DNA of 21,300 nt, taken from assembly GCA_946892075.1 (NCBI GenBank), contig CAMPNZ010000022.1, forward strand, positions 1 to 21,300. The letters are read 5' to 3'. The stretch's first letter is position 1; each line of letters starts with the position of its first letter. Shown in pieces: positions 1-7,479 of this stretch. Origin of the DNA: an uncultured Coriobacteriales bacterium (GTDB lineage: Bacteria > Actinomycetota > Coriobacteriia > Coriobacteriales > Eggerthellaceae). The notes below the pieces were generated by a model. It was not told where the DNA came from and did no database searches. It saw only the letters and a list, made by a program, of their open reading frames with translations. A program made the position numbers and the translations under genes.

Positions 1-1
1 C

Positions 2-1240
2 AAGGCCTTCGAGCGGCAGTTGGTGTGGTTGCGCCAGATGATTGACTGGACCGACGAAACCGCCGACTCAAAGGAGTTCCTAAAAGACTTAAAAGTTGAC
101 TTAGATGGCGAAGAAGTGTTTGTGTTCACACCGAAAGGTGAAGTGAAGAATTTGCGCGCGGGATCAACGCCTATCGATTTTGCGTACGCTATTCACACGG
201 AAGTGGGCAACAAATGCGTGGGCGCCAAGGTAAACGGCTCAATTGTGCCTTTATCGTACTGCTTGAACATGGGCGATCGCGTTGAAATTCTTACGCAGAA
301 AAGCGCACGGCCCTCACGCGGCTGGCTTGCGATGGTGAAAACGCCCTCTGCGCGCTCGAAAATTCGTGCGTACTTTTCACGCATCTCGCGCAGCGACGAT
401 ATTGCCGCTGGTCGCGATAAACTTGCTCACGAAATGCGCAAACATTCCGTTGGTATTGCGAACGGAGCTGCGCTGCGTGCTCTTAGCGATGTTGCTGCTC
501 ATATGGGGTATCGCGACTCGGAAGATTTGTTTGTGTCGCTGGGAACAGGCAAAGAATCGCTGCTGGCTGTGTCGCGGCGCCTGCTTAGCGAGCTGGGGCT
601 TTCTCAAAGCGATGCTGTTCCTGCGCTTGAAAGTGCACCGGGAACAACACTTCCTCCGATGCTAACGCAGGTTACGCGCGCCGCTTCCCTTGCCGCGCCA
701 AAACGCCGCATGCAAGGCTCGTCGCACGGCGTGGTGGTAAAAGGCTTCAGCAATATGCTCGTGCGTTTGTCGAAGTGCTGCAATCCTGTGCCCGGCGACG
801 ACATTTTGGGCTTCATTACGCGCGGGCGCGGTGTAAGCGTTCATCGATCGAATTGTCCGAACGCAAAAGACCTGTTAAGCGAGCCAGGGCGCATTATCGA
901 TGTGGTGTGGGCTACCACGCCCGATCCGTCGACGTCGTACAAAATTGATGTGCATATTGTTGCGCTTGACAAGATGACCATTTTGCGCGATGTAGCTGCG
1001 GTTTTTAGCGAAGAAGGCGCAAGTGTGCTTAGCTCGTCAAGCTCGCGGCAAAAGGACGGTTTTATTCAGATGCGCTTTTTGTTTCAGCTGTCTGATGTGT
1101 CGCACGTTGATGACGTGCTGATTAAGCTGCTTGATGTGGAAGGCGTGCTTGAAGCGCGCCGCATGAAAGCTGGCGAGGCAGTGGGAACGAAGAAGCACCA
1201 TCGCGCGCAGGAGCAGGTGAAGGCGCAGCGTCAGGCGTAG
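2..1240 (+). CDS. relA: RelA/SpoT-type (p)ppGpp synthetase/hydrolase, C-terminal part (5'-truncated by window edge)
   Basis: The frame is open from base 2, so the gene enters from outside the window; the first in-frame TTG at 20 is not a real start. What remains is the end of the synthetase region and the regulatory half of a long RelA/SpoT homologue. Counting from that TTG, the TGS domain is at about residues 31-93 (EEVFVFTPKGEV onward), a helical region follows, the zinc-finger/RIS-type domain is at about 238-284 with CC at 253-254, H275 and C279, and the C-terminal ACT domain is at about 308-382. These domains sense the ribosome and amino-acid state and control synthesis and hydrolysis of the stringent alarmone. 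The catalytic domains are not visible, so mono- versus bifunctionality cannot be judged. The tail is short and basic. An MBL-fold hydrolase follows, a common neighbour of rel genes. Family identity is very secure. Confidence 0.95.
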   Translation, partial: KAFERQLVWLRQMIDWTDETADSKEFLKDLKVDLDGEEVFVFTPKGEVKNLRAGSTPIDFAYAIHTEVGNKCVGAKVNGSIVPLSYCLNMGDRVEILTQKSARPSRGWLAMVKTPSARSKIRAYFSRISRSDDIAAGRDKLAHEMRKHSVGIANGAALRALSDVAAHMGYRDSEDLFVSLGTGKESLLAVSRRLLSELGLSQSDAVPALESAPGTTLPPMLTQVTRAASLAAPKRRMQGSSHGVVVKGFSNMLVRLSKCCNPVPGDDILGFITRGRGVSVHRSNCPNAKDLLSEPGRIIDVVWATTPDPSTSYKIDVHIVALDKMTILRDVAAVFSEEGASVLSSSSSRQKDGFIQMRFLFQLSDVSHVDDVLIKLLDVEGVLEARRMKAGEAVGTKKHHRAQEQVKAQRQA

Positions 1241-1297
1241 GCGTTCGCGCGGTTGCGCGTTGGCAAAGCCGCTGGTGGTTGCGCCACCACGCCACAC

Positions 1298-1363
1298 CAC
1301 GCGCACACGTTCCCGCGCAACGCGACCTTGCACGCGCACACGTTCCCGCGCAACGCGACCTTG
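1298..1363 (+). repeat. 33-bp direct tandem repeat, two perfect copies
   Basis: Two identical 33-bp units (1298-1330 and 1331-1363), each starting CACGCGCACACGTTCCCGCG. A decayed partial third copy (CACGCGTTCGCGCGCACG) runs to about 1385. The array fills most of the gap between rel and the MBL-fold gene and ends just before that gene's ribosome-binding site. It belongs to the CGTTCC-type spacer family seen in several other gaps. Confidence 0.9.
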
Positions 1364-1393
1364 CACGCGTTCGCGCGCACGTTCGCGCTGTTC

Positions 1394-1411
1394 AAAGGAG
1401 GTAATGCTATG
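1394..1411 (+). promoter_or_regulatory. Ribosome-binding site fixing the start of the MBL-fold gene
   Basis: AAAGGAGGT at 1394-1402 is a near-perfect anti-16S match, 6 bases before ATG 1409. It rules out the longer open frame from 1253, which would translate the 33-bp tandem repeat. Confidence 0.9.
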
Positions 1412-2071
1412 CAACTGTTTCACGTTCCTCATACGTGTGTGAATATCACGTTTTGCGTGGTAGGCGAATACGACAACAATGTGTACCTCATAGACGACGG
1501 TTCGCACGCCATTTTGGTTGACCCCAGCTGTTGTTGCGATGCGCTGATGGATATGATTGGCGGGCGCACGCTTGATGGGATTATTCTTACGCATCACCAT
1601 TGGGATCATCGCGGAGCGGCTGCTGAGCTGCGCAAACGTACCAATGCTCCCACGTTTGCATCGCGCGCTGATGCGCCGTTTATCGAAGAGAAGCGCCATG
1701 ATCCTACCGACAACAAACGTCTTCCTGCGTGCAAAGTTGATCACTTTCTTGCCGATGGGCAAAAGCTGCGCATTGGCGCTATGACGTGGCGGGTTATTGA
1801 AACGCCGGGTCACACGCCTGGGTCGCTGTGTTTGTTTCTTGATTCGTGTTATGGATGCTATCCCCAAAAAGCGCCGGTGCTTATATCAGGCGATACGCTG
1901 TTTTACCGCGCGTGCGGACGCACCGATTTTTACGGCGGCAACCCAGCTCAGATGAAGCGCTCGCTGCAACGGCTGCGGGCGCTGCCGCCGAATACGTGCG
2001 TTTTGCCTGGTCATGGAGAACAAACCACCATCTCCGCCGAGCAGCGTTTTGCATTTCGCATGTTCGACTAG
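1409..2071 (+). CDS. MBL-fold metallohydrolase (glyoxalase II-like)
   Basis: The 220-residue protein starts MQLFHVPHTCVNI, directly after a strong Shine-Dalgarno. The metallo-beta-lactamase signature HHHWDH is at residues 62-67 (HxHxDH pattern). Further metal ligands of the fold appear in ETPGHTPGS, SGDTLF and LPGHGEQT. The size is that of single-domain glyoxalase II-like hydrolases (YcbL type), without the separate C-terminal domain of classical GloB. The likely chemistry is Zn-dependent hydrolysis of a thioester or related ester in the cytosol; the substrate cannot be read from sequence. The gene follows rel on the same strand after a repeat-filled spacer and may be cotranscribed with it. 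The fold is certain, the substrate is not. Confidence 0.9.
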   Translation: MQLFHVPHTCVNITFCVVGEYDNNVYLIDDGSHAILVDPSCCCDALMDMIGGRTLDGIILTHHHWDHRGAAAELRKRTNAPTFASRADAPFIEEKRHDPTDNKRLPACKVDHFLADGQKLRIGAMTWRVIETPGHTPGSLCLFLDSCYGCYPQKAPVLISGDTLFYRACGRTDFYGGNPAQMKRSLQRLRALPPNTCVLPGHGEQTTISAEQRFAFRMFD

Positions 2072-2197
2072 CGCGCGGTTTCGTATTTGCATAAACTGCA
2101 ATTTCTTCAGCTTATACCCGCGCTGCCCGGCGCTATGCGTTACAATAGCCTTTGCTTGTGCTAACCATAGTTCCCATACCATGCTCAAGGAGGCTGT

Positions 2198-2824
2198 ATG
2201 TCTAAAGCGCGTTTCGATTATTTCGATGCATTCATCAAGCAAGCTCAAATAGCCTGCAAGGAAGCTGATGTTCTTGTTGATGTGGCCGAGAATTTTACAA
2301 CCGCGTCTGCTCTTGAGCCAACGTTGCATAAAGCGCACGACATCGAAAACGAAGGCGATGAAGTGAACCACGGCATCATGCGCAATGTTGCCACCGATTT
2401 TGTGACGCCAATCGATAGGGAAGACCTTATTGAACTGGCGCAATGCATGGATAACGTAACCGACAGCATCGAGGACATTATCCAGCGTTTCTACATGTAC
2501 GACGTACATTTCATGCATACCGATGCCATTGCGATGGCGCACCTTATCCAGAAAAGCGCCGTTGCGCTGTGTCGCGCGATGGAAGATTTTCGCAATTTCA
2601 AGAAATCAAAAATGTTTCATAGCTTGATTATGGAAGTAAACGACTACGAAGAACAGGCCGACGTCGTGTATATGCAGGCAATTCGCCGTTTGTATACCAC
2701 CAGTAACGACGACGCCGTTCGCGTGGAAATATGGTCGCGCATTCTTGATTGCATGGAGCGCTGCTGCGATTCGCTTGAACACGCGGGCGATATCATGAAT
2801 ACTATTATGGTAAAGAATGTGTAG
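2198..2824 (+). CDS. DUF47 family (PhoU-like) protein
   Basis: A 208-residue, all-alpha, acidic protein with the pattern of the DUF47/PhoU-related family: paired helical repeats containing AHDIENEGDEVNHG, IDREDLIELAQCMDNVTDSIED and CMERCCDSLEHAGDIM, which place the conserved acidic metal-binding residues. Members often sit beside Pit-type phosphate permeases and are thought to regulate phosphate uptake. No pit gene is next to it here, so its partner must be elsewhere if it has one. AAGGAGG at 2187-2193, 4 bases before ATG 2198, fixes the start. A TACAAT at 2141-2146 could be a -10 element, but I found no convincing -35. The length is normal for the family. lysC follows after a 64-bp gap. Confidence 0.88.
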   Translation: MSKARFDYFDAFIKQAQIACKEADVLVDVAENFTTASALEPTLHKAHDIENEGDEVNHGIMRNVATDFVTPIDREDLIELAQCMDNVTDSIEDIIQRFYMYDVHFMHTDAIAMAHLIQKSAVALCRAMEDFRNFKKSKMFHSLIMEVNDYEEQADVVYMQAIRRLYTTSNDDAVRVEIWSRILDCMERCCDSLEHAGDIMNTIMVKNV

Positions 2825-2888
2825 CGTATTGTAACTATGAATGTGGCAATGTGGCAATATGACAGAAAATGTGTAAACGAGTGTATCT

Positions 2889-4169
2889 ATGAGCTTACTA
2901 GTATGTAAATTTGGCGGAACGTCAGTGTCGTCGCCCGAGCGCATCCGCGGTGTTGCGAAGCGCTTGATTGAGCGCAAACGCGCCGGTCATAAGGTGGTTG
3001 CGGTGGTGTCTGCCATGGGAAAAACCACCGATGAACTGGTTGAATTGGCGCAGTCGCTTTCGCAGCGCCCGTCCCCGCGCGAGATGGATCGCTTGCTTTC
3101 AACCGGCGAACAAGTGTCAATGAGCTTGCTTGCGATGGCGCTTGAGGCACGCGGTTTTAAGGCCATGAGTTTTACGGGCGAACAAGCAGGTATTTGCACC
3201 GATTCGCTGCATTTGGGCGCGCGCATCGTAAAAGTGCACGCGCAGCGCATCTTAAAGGCGCTTTCATCAGGCGCTATTCCAGTGGTTGCAGGCTTTCAAG
3301 GCATCGACGAACAGGGCGACATCACAACGCTCGGTCGCGGAGGCTCCGATACCACCGCTGTTGCGCTGGCGTGGGGCATTCACGCTGATGTGTGCGAAAT
3401 TTATTCCGATGTTCCCGGTGTGTATTCTGCTGATCCGCGCATTGCGCCCCGCGCGCGCAAGCTTGACGAAATTTCCTACGACGACATGCTTGAAATGTCG
3501 GCCGCTGGATCGGGCGTTTTGCAGATGCGTGCCGTTGAGTTCGCAAAAAAATATCACGTTGTTATTCATTCGCGTTCTGCGTTTACAAGTGAAACAGGCA
3601 CCTTGGTGAAGGAGAGTAGCCCTATGATGGAAGAAGCGGTTATCACGGGCATTGCGCACGATACATCCGAAGTGAAAGTGGTTATTCGTGCTGTTCCCGA
3701 CTCGGTTGGCGTTGCTGCGAAGGTGTTTTCTGCGCTGGCGGCAAACCGCGTGAATACCGATATGATTATCCAAAACATTTCTGACAAGGGCTTCACAGAC
3801 ATCAGTTTTACCTGTCCAGCAGCCGATTTAGCGCGTGCGCGCGACGTGATTGACAAAATGATTCCTGAAATTGGTGCGAAAAGCGTTGAAATTGACGACT
3901 CCATTGCAAAGATTAGCCTGGTGGGAACGGGTATGAAGTCGTCGCCGGGCGTTGCAGCGCGCGCTTTTGCTACGCTGGGCGAGAACAACATCAACATTGT
4001 TGCCATTTCAACGTCTCCCATTCGCTTGTCGATTGTTATCGACTCGGCGCAGGTAGCGCAAGCGGTTCGCTGCCTTCATTCAGCGTTTGGACTGGACGCC
4101 GACGAAGTGTTCGAAGAGCGTCAGTTGTCGGCAGAAGAAATTGAAGCGAAGTTGCATAAAGGCCGCTAG
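2889..4169 (+). CDS. lysC: Aspartate kinase
   Basis: Phosphorylates L-aspartate with ATP, the first step toward lysine/diaminopimelate, threonine and methionine. The 426-residue protein has the kinase signature KFGGTSV at 7-13, STGEQVS at 71-77 and GRGGSDTTA at 149-157, followed by tandem ACT domains from about residue 265 to 405 that normally bind lysine and/or threonine for feedback control. The length matches the monofunctional class of Bacillus, Corynebacterium and other Gram-positives. The Shine-Dalgarno before ATG 2889 is weak, but MSLLVCKFGGTSV is the expected N-terminus. asd lies downstream on the same strand, so the two probably form one unit for beta-aspartyl phosphate to semialdehyde flux. 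No lysine riboswitch fits in the 64-bp leader. An internal start for the regulatory subunit is listed separately. Confidence 0.97.
   Translation: MSLLVCKFGGTSVSSPERIRGVAKRLIERKRAGHKVVAVVSAMGKTTDELVELAQSLSQRPSPREMDRLLSTGEQVSMSLLAMALEARGFKAMSFTGEQAGICTDSLHLGARIVKVHAQRILKALSSGAIPVVAGFQGIDEQGDITTLGRGGSDTTAVALAWGIHADVCEIYSDVPGVYSADPRIAPRARKLDEISYDDMLEMSAAGSGVLQMRAVEFAKKYHVVIHSRSAFTSETGTLVKESSPMMEEAVITGIAHDTSEVKVVIRAVPDSVGVAAKVFSALAANRVNTDMIIQNISDKGFTDISFTCPAADLARARDVIDKMIPEIGAKSVEIDDSIAKISLVGTGMKSSPGVAARAFATLGENNINIVAISTSPIRLSIVIDSAQVAQAVRCLHSAFGLDADEVFEERQLSAEEIEAKLHKGR
3609..3629 (+). promoter_or_regulatory. lysC: Internal ribosome-binding site and start for the aspartokinase beta (regulatory) subunit
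   Basis: Inside lysC, AAGGAG at 3609-3614 lies 9 bases before an in-frame ATG at 3624, followed by a second in-frame ATG at 3627. Initiation here would give MMEEAVITGIAHD..., a 181-residue protein made only of the two ACT domains. This is the same place where class II aspartokinases such as B. subtilis LysC and C. glutamicum Ask start their beta subunit. The enzyme is therefore probably alpha2beta2 with in-phase overlapping genes. The signal is seen directly; its use in vivo is inferred. Confidence 0.75.
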
Positions 4170-4198
4170 TGTGCACACTTTCTTCGCTTTAACGAGCA

Positions 4199-4246
4199 CA
4201 AGCGCCTGAACAAGCGCCTGAACAAGCGCCTGAACAAGCGCCTGAA
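4199..4246 (+). repeat. 12-bp tandem repeat, four perfect copies (lysC-asd gap)
   Basis: CAAGCGCCTGAA is repeated four times without mismatch, followed by a degraded ACCTGAAGCAG. It occupies the centre of the 113-bp gap between lysC and asd. Copy-number change would alter the spacing between the two genes but not the asd Shine-Dalgarno. Confidence 0.95.
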
Positions 4247-4282
4247 ACAGACAACCATACCTGAAGCAGAAAAGGAATAACG

Positions 4283-5386
4283 ATGCAAGCTCATTACAGC
4301 ACGTCTGAACAGCACAACGCACAACAGCCTTCGGCGCAGCACAAGCCCTTGCCTGCGTTCCCGAGCATTGCGGTTGTGGGCGCAACAGGAGCCGTTGGCC
4401 GCGAGTTTTTGGAAGTGCTTTCCGATTTAGACGTTCCCATGCGTGAATTGCGCCTGTTTGCATCAGAGCGCTCAACTGGGAAAACGATGCATTTCAAGGG
4501 CGCGTCGCAGGTTCCTGAGGGCGACATTGTTATTGAAGCAGCAGGCGACGATGCGTTTGAGGGCATTGACATTGCCCTGTTCAGCGCAGGGGCAAGCGTG
4601 TCAAAAGCGCTGCGAGCTGCCTGCCAGAAAAGTGGCACGCTGATGATTGACAACTCAAGTGCCTTTCGCATGGAACCCGATGTGCCGCTGGTTGTTCCCG
4701 AGGTTAATCCGCAGGATGCTTTTGCGCACACGGGCGTTATTGCAAATCCGAATTGCTCGACCATTCAGATGGTGGTTGCGCTGGCGCCGCTGCATAAATG
4801 CGCTGGTATCGAGCGCATTGTGGTGTCAACGTACCAGGCAGCAAGCGGAGCGGGCGCGCCTGCGATGGACGAGCTGTACCAGCAAACGCGCGCGTATCTG
4901 AATCATGAGGAGCTTCACGTGCAGGCGTTTCAGCATCAAATTGCGTTTAATTGCATTCCGCATATTGATGTTTTTCTGCCTGATGGAAGCACCAAAGAAG
5001 AATGGAAAATGGTTCAGGAAACCAAAAAGATTATGGGTGATCAATCGATACGCGTTGCTGCTACGTGCGTGCGCGTGCCGGTGTTGCGCTGTCATGGAGA
5101 AGCGGTGTCGGTGCAGTTCAAGCGTCCGTTAAGCGTCAAGGACGCGCGCGTAGCGCTGGAGGCGGCGCCAAACGTTCAGCTGATGGACGACCCGGCAAGC
5201 AATACCTATCCTATGCCAGGGCTATTGGCGGGCACGAATAAAACCTACGTCGGGCGCTTGCGTGCTGATACGTCGATTGAACATGGCTTGCAAATGTGGG
5301 TTGTTGCTGATCAAATTCGCAAAGGTGCTGCTCTTAATGCGGTTCAAATTGCGCTGCTGCTTATGGGCAAGCCGATTACGGTGTAG
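4283..5386 (+). CDS. asd: Aspartate-semialdehyde dehydrogenase
   Basis: Reduces beta-aspartyl phosphate to aspartate semialdehyde with NADPH, the step after LysC. The 367-residue protein shows the nucleotide-binding motif VVGATGAVG at 31-39, the catalytic cysteine C158 in NPNCSTIQ, and the catalytic histidine H271 in RVPVLRCHGE, with R264 in the substrate-binding position. The first ~27 residues (MQAHYSTSEQHNAQQPSAQ...) are a polar Gln/His-rich extension that is not part of the usual domain. AAAGGA at 4271-4276 before ATG 4283 supports this start, so the extension is probably translated. Gene order lysC-asd is typical. The 127-bp gap downstream (5387-5513) shows no clear terminator, only AT-rich sequence before the surface-protein gene. 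Confidence 0.96.
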   Translation: MQAHYSTSEQHNAQQPSAQHKPLPAFPSIAVVGATGAVGREFLEVLSDLDVPMRELRLFASERSTGKTMHFKGASQVPEGDIVIEAAGDDAFEGIDIALFSAGASVSKALRAACQKSGTLMIDNSSAFRMEPDVPLVVPEVNPQDAFAHTGVIANPNCSTIQMVVALAPLHKCAGIERIVVSTYQAASGAGAPAMDELYQQTRAYLNHEELHVQAFQHQIAFNCIPHIDVFLPDGSTKEEWKMVQETKKIMGDQSIRVAATCVRVPVLRCHGEAVSVQFKRPLSVKDARVALEAAPNVQLMDDPASNTYPMPGLLAGTNKTYVGRLRADTSIEHGLQMWVVADQIRKGAALNAVQIALLLMGKPITV

Positions 5387-5513
5387 CAGGCGTCTGTTCA
5401 CCGAAAACTTTTCGATTGATACTTTAGCGATGCTGCTAAGAGGAGTATATTTTGCATAGTTAGTTTTGAGTTTATAACGCGTATGATACGACGGTAACTT
5501 GAAAGGTGGAACT

Positions 5514-7142
5514 ATGAAAATTTCTCCCCACGTAAATCGGGCATCGCGCTTTTCACTTGCAGTAATTGCAAGCATGGTGTGCATGAGTGCGCTTTTTTGC
5601 GCAAGTACGGTGCAAGCGCATGCAGATACCACCACGTCAGCTGGGCAAAGTGACACAACAACCACTCAAGGTGGCGCCCAAAAACCCGATGGAAAGTCGA
5701 GCCCAGCGTCCGATCAACAGTCAGGTGAAAAGCCTGGTGAAAAGCCCGCCGCTGAAAAGCCAGCCCCCGCACCAGAACATCTTAAAGTTGCCGATTTTGA
5801 CGCAACGGAAGTAGTTGTGAATACCGCAATGCGCAAAGAGCTTGCGTTTTCGGTTGCTGACGTTGACGCTAAAACGCATATCGATGCAGAAATTTCGGGC
5901 GCGGGCGCTGACGTCCTCATTTGCGACGTAACGTATGCTTACGTTGAAAAGCAAAAGCAAGCAGCAACGCCAAAGCTGAATCCCGAGGATGAAGCTCCTG
6001 CTACTGAAGATAAAACGCCTGAGTGCAACGGCATTATTAGCGTTCGTGGCGTTCCAAAAACTGCAGGAAAACTGACGCTTACGGTTACGGTTACGGTAAA
6101 CGGAAAAAAAGAAAAGCTTGTTAAAGAGCTTGAAATTAAAGCGAAGGCAACTAAGTCGCACCCTTCGTATACGCGCTTGTGGGGCAAGTATTCGTTCGAC
6201 ACCATGCAGCAAATTGTGCGCGAGGCATTTCCCACTACCTGCAAAACGGCTGTTCTTGCAACAATCAATGGCTACTGGGACGCGCTGAGTGCGTCGTCAC
6301 TTGCGGGAGCATACAAGGCGCCTATTTTGCTTACGAAAAGCACCGAATTAACGGAGCAAACAAAAACCGAGCTCAAGCGCTTACAAGTTGAAAAAGTGTA
6401 CATTTGTGGCGGCGAGAGCGTTATTTCTAAAGCGGTTGTTGCCGATTTGGAAAAAATGAAAATCACCGTTGAGCGTTATGCGGGTGCGTGGGCAAGCGAC
6501 ACTGCAAACGACATTGCGCGCCATTTGCCTGAGCCAAGCGACACCTGCTTTATTGCTACCAGCTGGGGATATTCAGACGCTCTTTCGGTGGCAAGCTATG
6601 CGTACGCCAAACAGGCCCCCATCTTCTTAACGAATTATAAAACCGGGCTTCTTGATCAGAGCACCATCGACATCATTAAGTCGAAAGGCTTTAAGCACAT
6701 TTTCTTGCTGGGTGGTTTGTCGGTTATGCCCTCGTATGTGTATTCGCAGCTTGGCATTCAATCGGGCGTGGTAATTCAGCGTTTAGGTGGAGAAACGCTC
6801 TACGATACCTCGGCTTTGGTTGCAAATACCTTGCTTGATATGGGAATGGGCATCGATAACATGGCTATTGCTACGGCGTGGAGCTACGAGGATGCGCTCT
6901 GCGGTGCTGCGCTGTGTGGCAAGAATGAGTCGGTTATCATTTCCGCTGATAACACCGATTATTCGACGATCGAAAAAGTAGTTAAGCCGCGCGCTGACAA
7001 AGTGTGCAATTACTATCTGCTTGGTGGCGATGACGCCGTTGGGTCGTTCCCAACCTACGAGATGAAAATCCTTCTTGATTCGCTTGAGAAAGAAAAGAAG
7101 CATCCCGATTCCGATTATGAAACGCTGAAACAGAATAAGTAA
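5514..7142 (+). CDS. Secreted surface protein with three CWB2 (cell-wall-binding type 2) repeats
   Basis: A 542-residue exported protein. ATG 5514 follows GAAAGGTGG, so a slightly longer in-frame TTG start at 5499 is rejected. Residues 1-35 or 1-37 form a signal peptide with a long hydrophobic core and a VQA or AHA cleavage site. Residues 38-90 are a Thr/Ser then Lys/Pro/Glu-rich linker. Residues 91-213 look like a beta-sandwich (Ig-like) domain of unclear family. Three CWB2 (PF04122-type) repeats follow at about 220-312, 320-413 and 422-520, each with a (G/S)Y-x-DAL motif and a GG-containing strand (ICGGESVIS, LLGGLSVMP, LLGGDDAVG). In Clostridioides, CWB2 modules anchor proteins non-covalently to a wall polymer. 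The remaining part is probably an adhesin or wall-architecture protein; no enzymatic domain is visible. A terminator follows, so this ends a transcription unit. Confidence 0.9.
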   Translation: MKISPHVNRASRFSLAVIASMVCMSALFCASTVQAHADTTTSAGQSDTTTTQGGAQKPDGKSSPASDQQSGEKPGEKPAAEKPAPAPEHLKVADFDATEVVVNTAMRKELAFSVADVDAKTHIDAEISGAGADVLICDVTYAYVEKQKQAATPKLNPEDEAPATEDKTPECNGIISVRGVPKTAGKLTLTVTVTVNGKKEKLVKELEIKAKATKSHPSYTRLWGKYSFDTMQQIVREAFPTTCKTAVLATINGYWDALSASSLAGAYKAPILLTKSTELTEQTKTELKRLQVEKVYICGGESVISKAVVADLEKMKITVERYAGAWASDTANDIARHLPEPSDTCFIATSWGYSDALSVASYAYAKQAPIFLTNYKTGLLDQSTIDIIKSKGFKHIFLLGGLSVMPSYVYSQLGIQSGVVIQRLGGETLYDTSALVANTLLDMGMGIDNMAIATAWSYEDALCGAALCGKNESVIISADNTDYSTIEKVVKPRADKVCNYYLLGGDDAVGSFPTYEMKILLDSLEKEKKHPDSDYETLKQNK

Positions 7143-7165
7143 TATGAGTTCCTATCAGGTAAAAG

Positions 7166-7199
7166 GCGCGTCTGCCATACGATAGATGGCAGGAAGCGC
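7166..7199 (+). other. Imperfect RNA hairpin downstream of the CWB2 gene
   Basis: CTGCCAT (7172-7178) pairs with ATGGCAG (7186-7192) around a 7-base loop, and outer GCGC (7166-7169) pairs with GCGC (7196-7199) across a small internal bulge. There is no U-tract, so it is not a terminator by itself. It could protect the mRNA 3' end ahead of the true terminator just downstream. Confidence 0.55.
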
Positions 7200-7208
7200 T
7201 TCTCGGTG

Positions 7209-7248
7209 AAAAAACTGTTGCTGATTATCAAACAGCAACAGTTTTTTT
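7209..7248 (+). terminator. Rho-independent terminator after the CWB2 surface-protein gene
   Basis: A perfect 9-bp stem CTGTTGCTG (7215-7223) / CAGCAACAG (7233-7241) with a 9-base loop, preceded by six A and followed by seven T. The A/T flanks pair and would also let it act on the opposite strand. It separates the surface-protein unit from htpG. Confidence 0.93.
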
Positions 7249-7265
7249 CTTGTTGCGTTTATGGC

Positions 7266-7293
7266 TTGACTTTACGGGCATCCCGTTTACAAT
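7266..7293 (+). promoter_or_regulatory. htpG: Sigma-A/70-type promoter of htpG
   Basis: TTGACT (7266-7271), 16-bp spacer, TACAAT (7288-7293). The spacer itself contains the small inverted repeat ACGGG-CAT-CCCGT (7274-7286). Predicted transcription start is at about 7299-7301, inside the CIRCE-like element, giving a leader of about 175 nt. Confidence 0.75.
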
Positions 7294-7298
7294 TCTGT

Positions 7299-7325
7299 TT
7301 GGCACTCAATGTATGTGACTGCTAA
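7299..7325 (+). promoter_or_regulatory. CIRCE-like operator (HrcA binding site) at the htpG transcription start
   Basis: TTGGCACTC (7299-7307), exactly nine bases, then GACTGCTAA (7317-7325). The CIRCE consensus is TTAGCACTC-N9-GAGTGCTAA, so 16 of 18 arm bases match, with one mismatch per arm and the canonical spacer. It starts 6 bases after the -10 hexamer, the expected place for a repressor operator. HrcA regulation is inferred from this match. Confidence 0.8.
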
Positions 7326-7464
7326 ATTGTGCGGCAGTGTTGCGCGGCGTTGTGCGGTTTGCGTGTAGGATTTGTACGCGTGTTTGCGTGCGAAGCGTTT
7401 ACGTTTCCCGCGCCGCTCGCGTTGCTGCGATGCGTTCGCCAGCATAATTGGCACAGCTATCATC
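7326..7464 (+). other. Long 5' leader of htpG, no gene seen
   Basis: GC-rich, repeat-like DNA (many GCG/TTGCG words) between the CIRCE-like element and the htpG Shine-Dalgarno. It is open in the htpG frame from 7372, but translation there would give a basic, low-complexity N-terminus foreign to HtpG, so it is read as untranslated leader. I see no known riboswitch or T-box. Confidence 0.5.
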
Positions 7465-7479
7465 AGGAGGTTTATTGTG
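7465..7479 (+). promoter_or_regulatory. htpG: Ribosome-binding site selecting GTG start of htpG
   Basis: AGGAGG at 7465-7470, 6 bases before GTG 7477. The next residues (KQFKTESKKLLDLMINSIY) are the conserved beginning of HtpG, so the upstream in-frame ATG at 7372 is rejected. Confidence 0.92.

Noticed and set aside
1037..1867. 276-residue open frame on the - strand opposite rel and the MBL-fold gene
   Set aside because: It is antisense to two well-supported genes, reads through the 33-bp repeat as REREQGR-like low complexity, and has no family features.
2087..2101. TTGCA-TAAAC-TGCAA hairpin as a terminator after the MBL-fold gene
   Set aside because: Only a 5-bp AT-rich stem with an interrupted U-tract; too weak to call.
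7372..7476. 35-residue N-terminal extension of HtpG
   Set aside because: AGGAGG-N6-GTG at 7477 precedes the conserved HtpG N-terminus, and the extension is basic low-complexity sequence.
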